Below are positions 57,496 to 64,000 of a stretch of 64,000 nucleotides of DNA, in pieces. The stretch spans positions 3,076,001 through 3,140,000 of the forward strand of contig NC_063061.1 of the NCBI RefSeq assembly GCF_018812025.1, written 5' to 3'. The notes under the pieces were generated by a model. The model saw nothing but the letters and a program-made list of their open reading frames with translations, searched no databases and had not been told where the DNA came from. Source of the DNA: Megalobrama amblycephala. Taxonomy: Eukaryota > Chordata > Actinopteri > Cypriniformes > Xenocyprididae. The position numbers and the translations under genes were made by a program. Within the stretch, counting starts at the first letter, position 1. Every line of letters starts with the position of its first letter.

Positions 57496-58365
57496 TCAAG
57501 CAGTCAAACCTTTCTTCTTTTATACTACGAGGCTGATGGCGCTGCACATTTTTCCTTTGAATATACATTTAGCCGGATGCCTCTCCCCCACCTTGTGCAG
57601 TGGCCATGATAGGGGCCTGTTTGATCTCTCTCTGTCTAATCATGCATGATTTTGCTTTGGCTTGTCTGCTCTTGTCACCTTGGGTCTCGTCCATGACACA
57701 GGAAGTTACTCTTTTGTGCTGTGTTTTTCATGCAGCTTTGCGGTCACCCTTCGAATTCCAGTGGATGTGCACATGTATTTGCCTGTAAATAAGATACTGC
57801 TATTAAATGTCTCTCGTGTTCAACGTTTAGTGGTAATGTTTTTGCTGCATCTTTCTCATGGGGTTGAAGTATATCCACGTATGAAAAACTTTTTACAGTC
57901 AGCTTTGATAAACATGAATTAAACGCAAAACTAAGTTTTTGTACAACCCCCCAAAAACATGGCATTTGTGAGTCAGTAATTATTTATAAAAATAAAGGTA
58001 ATGGTTTATTTTAGAGTCTTTTATCTAGTTGCTTATTTGCATGCATAGAATATTGGCTGTTTATTAGCACTTATTAAACACATATCAATACCTTATTATA
58101 CAGTCTTAATCCTACTAAACAACTGCCTTACTAATTATTAATAAACAGTAAATTAGGAGTTTATTGATGGAAAATTTGTAGTTAATAGTGAATGTGTTCC
58201 CTAAGCTAAAGTTTTACTTTACCTAAATAAATAAATTATTAAATTCAATTAATAGGTCTACACAATACTTATTGGTAAATATTATTAGTAGTATTTAATT
58301 TATCACTTTTTTGCTTGACTTTTTAGACTCAAAAACTTGTTAAAAGTGGTATAAAATATCTTCAA

Positions 58366-58407
<42 letters not shown>

Positions 58408-58990
58408 AATGGTAACACTTTATCTGAGGGTTTTTTAACTACTTGCTTATTAACATGCATATTACTAGAATATTGGCTGTTTATTAGTACTTAAGCACAT
58501 ATTAATGCCTTATTCTGCATGACCTTATTCTACATTCTTAATCCTACCCAATACCTAAACTTAACAACCTTACTAACTATAAATAAGCAGTAAATTAGGA
58601 GTTTATTGAGGGAAAAGTCGTAGTCAATAGTGAATATATGTTCCCTATACTAAAGTGTTACAAAAAAAAAAAAAATCTAAACATCTGGCACCTGCATTTT
58701 GAACTAGATTTATCATGTAGTTTTTCTTGCACAATCTTATTTGTCATTGACTATTTTCTAACAGCAAAAGCCTCTGCAAACTTTTGAAAGAATGATCTGT
58801 TACTGAAGGTTTGTTTTCATCTGTTAGCCTGAGTTGCTGAACCAATAAAACTAGTCCGACCTGATTTCCTCGGTCGGATGTAGAGGAAAAATATTCATGT
58901 CAACAAGGGCAAATTTCTGTTGTGGTTGCAGCTGGAGACTATTGACGGGCAATATATCATGTCAGCGAAATGTAAGTAATGAATCATGTG
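57496..58990. repeat. Intergenic DNA with TAACACTTTA-type repeats and (TA)n
   Basis: About 58000-58240 and 58409-58665 are two diverged copies of the same sequence (GAATATTGGCTGTTTATTAG, AGTAAATTAGGAGTTTATTG). The second begins GGTAACACTTTA and ends TAAAGTGTTAC, an inverted-ended MITE. A (TA)n run lies at about 58370-58402 between them. No gene was seen. Confidence 0.65.
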
Positions 58991-59699
58991 GAATGTAGAA
59001 TATAAACAGCTGGTTTTGAATACAATGATATTTTTTTTGTGGTGATATTTCCCGATGTCCATCTGATAGTTCGTGAACGCAGTGTTGTTGAGTATGCAAG
59101 TGGGTTTGAAGAGCAGGCACAGGCTGTCTCCTGTTATTGCCTGTTTGTGCCGTCCATTTGAGGTGTGAAGCCAACAGCTCTCATTCCTCCTTCTGGTGTG
59201 ACTTCCTGGGGGAAGCGCTCAGCATTTAATAACCTAACACTCTCCTACCACTGACAATCATCTCCGCAAACACAAACACGCTCATGCTCTGGGGTCCTAA
59301 ATATATCCCAGGATAGCTTTCCAAGAAGGTGACCAGAGTCCCATTTGAATTTGGAGGGAGGTGTTTGGAGGGACTGTGACAAATGAGTGTGTGTTTGCAA
59401 AAAAATAACAAAATTGTCATGGCAATACCTTTTTGTCTGAATGTGCTCTCTTAAATATAAAGGTTCCAAAAGGGGGGAGTATGCAGCGATGCCATAAAAG
59501 AACAATTTTGGGTTCCCCAAAAGAACCTTTCAGTGAACCATACTTTTTTTTTTCTTAGCATGAACAACATTTTGAAGTGCCCCTTTATCCCACTCCTAAT
59601 TTAATTTTGGAGGTCTCCTACAATATGTTTACATGCATCCAAGGTCAAAAAACACTTTAATTTTCTCATAATATACATTGCTGCATCACCTGCTTTCTC

Positions 59700-60060
59700 A
59701 CACAGTTCGATAAAGGATTCTGTCTCTCTAAACCCTTCCACACTGAGAGCCTGCTCTGATTGGTCAGATGGCCCAGTCTGTTGTGATTGGTCTTCTGTTT
59801 ACAGAGCATGTTGAAAACGCCATTACATTATCAAAATTTCAGCCAGTGTTGCCAAGTCTGTGGTTTTTCCCATGGAATTGGGCTACATTTCCGTTATTGC
59901 CGCGGGTAAAAATGTTTTCCGCAGGTTGATTTCGGCACTCCCAACACCCCCCAGACGTACAAATTCAGTGGAGAATTCGGCCGCCAGATGGAGAAAATCG
60001 CATTGAGCTACTTTTGACTGGCCATTGGGCTACTTTTGTTGCACAGACATCCCTGATTCC
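59700..60060. repeat. Dispersed repeat, related in part to 62350-62590
   Basis: GTACAAATTCAGTGGAGAATTCGGC near 59957 occurs inverted near 62430 (GCCGAATTCTCCACTGAATTTGTAC). Flanking words also match (CCAAGTCTGTGGTTTTCC type, inverted at 62560-62585). The copies are degenerate and have no coding content. Confidence 0.6.
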
Positions 60061-60523
60061 AGCTCTGAAGACTTCCTCAGCACTTGTATACAACAGTAAT
60101 ACAAACAGTAATGATGGCGCTAGTTTACAGTATCAATTTGAGCGCAAGTCTGATAATGAAACGTAAGAAATATCTAATCACCAGTGCAGAAAACATGTCG
60201 ACAACACAAACCAAACTCTTCCAGTCTCAGCAACAACCACAGTGTTTGAGGGCGGGTCAAAGTAGACGTTGGTCGTGGGCAGCTAATAAAGACCATACAC
60301 TGTTACAAACCTACTTAGGTTTGAGCAGGAAGTGAGACTGGAATTACTGACGACTCGTTTCAGGCAGTTCAGAATCACTTCTTTCTTTTGGGAGACAAAA
60401 ACTCCATTTATTGTGCACTTTGATCTTTGAAACTTTGCTGCTATATTACACACTACATGAAAGGTCAAGCATAATAGGAAAAGCATAATAGGGGCACTTT
60501 TAATAATCTAAATAACCCTTTTC

Positions 60524-60525
<2 letters not shown>

Positions 60526-60561
<36 letters not shown>

Positions 60562-60960
60562 TATATAGTACCATGTTATTTTTGGCATGTGCATCATATT
60601 TTAACACCCATTCTTTGCATACTGTAGTAAATACCATGATGCATTAATATGGTAATTATTTAGTATCATGAAATAAATTATACTATTACCATCACATGTA
60701 CTGTGGTAATACCATGATTTTTAGAACATCTATCATGGTAATATCATGATTTTTTTTAACATGTACCATGGCAGTACTTTTTTTGTACATGTATTGTAAT
60801 TTGTACACATATTCTTATTAAATTACATGTATACAATCATTGTTATTAAAGTACATGTCAATACAATGATATATTATGGTAATCATCCAGTACCATGATA
60901 TAAAAATTAAAGAACCATGCTATTACAATCTGATACAATCACCGTACCATGGTACCGCCT
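60526..60960. repeat. (TA)n followed by degenerate ACCATG repeats
   Basis: A TA run at about 60526-60558, then many TACCATGATATT/ACCATGGTAAT-like units to about 60955. Low complexity and non-coding. Confidence 0.75.
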
Positions 60961-61068
60961 CAGCACTTAGTGAAGGTGGGGGTGGGGAGGATTTAGTCAC
61001 TTATGACTCATACAGCCCCCATATCCCCCCCACCCCATACTCACACATTTGGCATAGATGTTTTGTTG

Positions 61069-61093
61069 GTGTGTGTGTGTGTGTGTGTGTGTG
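61069..61093. repeat. (GT)n microsatellite
   Basis: About 12 GT units, preceding a GC-rich stretch (61110-61245). Confidence 0.9.
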
Positions 61094-61109
61094 TCTCTGT
61101 CTCTGTGCT

Positions 61110-61245
61110 GATAAAGTCAATCGAACGGCGCAAGGACTCTCGCTGACTGGTTACCGTGGCGAGGGCGGACCAGTTACCGGGAGTGACGGCCAAGTGATTG
61201 GTGACTCATCGGCGGCGGCTGCTGCTGCTGGCGGTGATGAGTCCA
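61110..61245 (+). other. GC-rich segment, possible unrecognised exon
   Basis: Unusually GC-rich for this neighbourhood. It contains a run of GCGGCGGCTGCTGCTGCTGG that would encode Ala in one frame (DSSAAAAAAGGDES). No acceptor or donor pair gives a recognisable protein. It may be a CpG-rich exon of a downstream gene or simple sequence. Confidence 0.2.
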
Positions 61246-61717
61246 ATGTATTCCTCTCACACTTGCTTTCCGCACCTCTCTCTATCATCCCTCTGTTTAT
61301 GGATGCCGTTCATTCACAATCTCTCTGTATTTGCTAATCTTATATCACCTGAATTCCGCATAAGCAATCAGTAACCATCATATAAACTGCTGCCATGACT
61401 CTATAGATCAACGTTTCCTTGCTTTTTTTAGTTTTATGAGGACCCACAAATAAAACCGAAGAACCTCTTCATCGACAATGAAGCAGAAACATGCAACTTT
61501 TGAGTCATATTCAACGGGATATCAATATAACTTCATGTCTAGTGCAGGGGATTTCAAACCTGTCCTGGAGCCCCCGCAGTACTGCACATTTTGTATGTCT
61601 CCTTTATCTGACACACCCAGTTCAGGTCTTGCAGTCTCTACTAATGAGCTGATGAGTTAAATCAGGTGTTTTAGATGAGGGAGACACTATTACTATTGGA
61701 AAAAGCGTAACGGCTAA

Positions 61718-62795
61718 AGGCTGATTTATACTTCTGCGTTGAACATACGTCATAGGCTTTGTGTAGCACACGTAGCCTATAGGCAGGAACACACCAAGCC
61801 GACGCCAACGAACTAGTGGTGACGAAAGCAGACTGTGGGGTTGGCTCACGTCGGCAGTGTCTGTGTCCAAAGGTGCCCTGACACACCAAACCGACGCTCC
61901 ACAGCCGACGGCCAAGTAGCACGCCCATTCTGTGCCTGCGCAAGATGAAATGCCTTTCTGAACCACCAGGTGGCAGTAGCTGAACAGCCAATCAGAATGA
62001 TCAGATGGCCCGACGGACCGACGCCGATTCAACATGTTGAATCGGCCAGAAAAAAGCCAACGAGGACCAACTTCAGCTGACGGTGTGAAACACACTTAGT
62101 CGGCTGACGAATAAAAACTGCCTGATGGCCAACTGTCGGCTTGGTGTGTTCCTGCCTTATGGCATAGCCTGATGTGCATCTTGTAACAATGCATCAATTC
62201 TACGTGGACCGCAAGCGCTCTGATTGATCTGTTATAGAACCCGTCCCTCAGGTCAAAAAAAAATCGGCAATAGTGTCGCATTTCATCATACTCATTTCCG
62301 CTACACTTCGATATTTAGCAACTCAAGCTGCAACAAATGTTGCTGTCTATTTGCCAGCCAGGGTTACCAGGTCTGTGCAACAGAAGTAGCCCAAAAAGTA
62401 GCCCAATGCAATTTTCTCTATTGGGTGGCCGAATTCTCCACTGAATTTGTACGTCTGTGGGGTGTTGGAGCGCCAAAATTGTACGTTTCAAATGAAAAAT
62501 CAAAAAATGTTTCAAATGGAAATCAACCCGTGGCAACAACTTAAAAGTGGTCCAATTACACGGGAAAACCACAGACTTGGAAACACTGTTGCCGCCATCA
62601 CTGCTGCTGCTTCTCCAACAAAATACACAACAAGTTGCTGCTTCTTCGGCTTTTGCCTTGATACTGTGGGTTACACCATCAACATGCCAGTGGATTCTGC
62701 CTACTAACGGTCTGCATGTGTAATTGCACATTGACGCAGACAACGACGCAGAAGTATAAATGAAAAGTATGGCATAGAGTATAAATCAGCCTTAA
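61718..62795. mobile_element. Element with AGGCTGATTTATACTTC ends
   Basis: AAAGGCTGATTTATACTTCTGCG at the left is mirrored by AAGTATAAATGA..GTATAAATCAGCCTT at the right. It is probably a Harbinger-like non-autonomous element judging from these ends, which is an inference. It contains a nested palindromic element at 61781-62159 and part of the repeat related to 59700-60060. Confidence 0.65.
61781..62159. mobile_element. 379-bp nested inverted-repeat element
   Basis: AGGCAGGAACACACCAAGCCGAC at the left is mirrored by GTCGGCTTGGTGTGTTCCTGCCT at the right. The interior repeats related TCGGC..GGTGTG words. GC content is higher than the surroundings. Flanks CCTAT and ATGGC do not give an obvious target duplication. 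Confidence 0.75.
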
Positions 62796-63208
62796 CTTGG
62801 ATCATGTGTGCCTTGATAACCAATCACATTACAGCCTTGATATCATTTAATTTCTTTCAGAGGTCAATCACTGGTTGCGGATACCATAGAAAGAAATGAG
62901 AAGTGTCGTAAACTGAATCATACCTGTTGCACATTTGTCCTTGCCTTCTCTTATAAAACAGCATTTTTTTCTGTTGTAAAATAGATAAATCCAAAACAAA
63001 TATTTAAGAGCAAACATGTTGAAGATTTGCCGAGGGCTGTTAATTCATTAATAAGCTCTTTCCTCACAAAAGCGGTTTATTCAGCCGCGTAGTGAAGCCT
63101 CTCCTCCATTGACATAAATTAAAAAACATGGCATCCAATCGCGTACCGCAGTGTTAGCAGACATTTTGGCTAAGGTTGCTGGCTTGCCTTCAAGTGGTTT
63201 TGCTAATG

Positions 63209-63483
63209 CTGTATTCACACCATGTCGTAATTACCGTAAATAAAGCTCTGTATGCTTTTGAATCGCTCTCGTGCTACTTTGATGTCATACACCAATCGGT
63301 CTGCACAGCGCCACTTTAAGTCAAACACACCTTAAATCTGCAGTGGTCAGGTGGTACAGCAGCCACGTGGTACTAGTCGTAGCTAGAGAGTTTACACATT
63401 GTAATTACAAGATTTACAAGCACGTGAAGGCTTTTTGTAGTTCAGAATCATTGCGGTAATTACGACATGGCGTGAACGCACCT
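63209..63483. mobile_element. ~275-bp inverted-repeat MITE
   Basis: GTATTCACACCATGTCGTAATTACCG at the left pairs with CGGTAATTACGACATGGCGTGAACGC at the right. The remaining arms are partly complementary. It is non-coding. Confidence 0.75.
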
Positions 63484-63944
63484 AAAATGTGCAGTGCTGG
63501 GTGCTCCAGGATAGGTTTGAAAACCTCTGGTTTAGTGTATATATTATAAGGTTTTTATGTCATCCAGCATCAGAGTATGGTAGCCCCCCCCCCCCAATAT
63601 GTAATTGTTCTTTTATATAGCCTAACACAAATAACTTATAACAATTTATAACAATCAAATAACAATTTCTCATATTAGTACATACCAGCTGATATCCAAT
63701 GTAGTCTTGATTTGGGTGGTCAATCTGCATTTAAATGTTTGAAAGGGTTTTAAATCTTCTAAATCAAGTAAAATTACTCAAAATAAAGTAATTTAAGCAT
63801 AACAAAGTCAACTTTAATCATATAAAATGTAATTTACCAACATCAAAATTGTGGCCAGTGAAAATGCTCAGTGGCTAGTAACTTTGGAAAACCACTAGCC
63901 ACAGTGGCTGGTGAGCAAAAAAGTTCATGTCAAGCCCTGAATAT

Positions 63945-64000
63945 AAGTCTTAAGTGTCCCCTGAATGTGTCTGTGAAGTTTCAGCTCAAAATACCCCATA
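63945..64000 (+). mobile_element. Partial copy of the 36579/38113 TTAA family, cut by the window end
   Basis: AAGTGTCCCCTGAATGTGTCTG then TGAAGTTTCAGCTCAAAAT matches 18510-18560 and 38160-38215 in order. It runs off the end of the window. Confidence 0.7.

Larger units (their letters stand above)
61546..63525. mobile_element. hAT MITE split by a stack of later insertions
   Basis: The left half (61546-61683: CAGGGGATTTCAAACCTGTCCTGGAG to GATGAGGGAGACA) and a right-end fragment (about 63483-63525: AAATGTGCAGTGCTGGGTGCTCCAGG) match the two arms of the MITE at 50556-50749. Between them lie other repeats, including 61718-62795 and 63209-63483. Confidence 0.65.

Noticed and set aside
60876..61337. 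153-codon plus-strand frame
   Set aside because: It runs through a GT microsatellite and an Ala-coding GC-rich stretch; no known protein pattern. Only the GC-rich part is kept as a low-confidence feature.

Overview
The window is vertebrate, almost certainly teleost and most likely cyprinid (zebrafish/carp group). The reasons are large introns with GT..AG junctions, AT-rich DNA saturated with short DNA transposons (TTAA-flanked, Tc1-like and hAT-like), fish-type L1 and LTR remnants, and coding exons whose translations match MPP1, a GIMAP and NDFIP1. All three assignments come from recognising translations; no database search was run.

Layout. 1-12060: no recognisable exon; repeats, including two copies of an ~820 bp element, one of them flanked by 89-bp direct repeats. 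12061-25326 (+): eleven exons of mpp1, the palmitoylated membrane-associated guanylate kinase p55, covering everything after the N-terminal exon (427 codons: PDZ, SH3, HOOK, guanylate-kinase-like). 25327-34900: mpp1 3'UTR, a Tc1-like element carrying a nested TTAA element, then a 5.1 kb foldback element whose two arms are inverted arrays of a ~177-bp repeat, then a solo LTR. 34930-35591 (-): one large exon of a GIMAP/AIG1-type GTPase. 36579-42200: two inverted copies of one TTAA element with further elements nested inside, and an L1 fragment. 42255-45915: a near-identical second copy of the mpp1 terminal exon, its upstream intron and its 3'UTR, interrupted by a 1.2 kb TTAA element that carries a broken THAP-domain exon. 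47890-56382 (+): complete ndfip1 (7 exons, 209 aa), with a 1.2 kb compound tetranucleotide array in intron 3. 56383-64000: ndfip1 3'UTR and nested repeats, with no further convincing gene.

The three genes have no evident joint pathway. MPP1 is a membrane-skeleton scaffold, NDFIP1 an adaptor for NEDD4-family ubiquitin ligases, and GIMAPs are mainly lymphoid GTPases. The most unusual material is structural: the foldback element with a four-unit higher-order repeat visible in each arm, the duplicated mpp1 terminal exon, the THAP exon inside a TTAA element, and about 20 acceptor-like motifs in ndfip1 intron 3.
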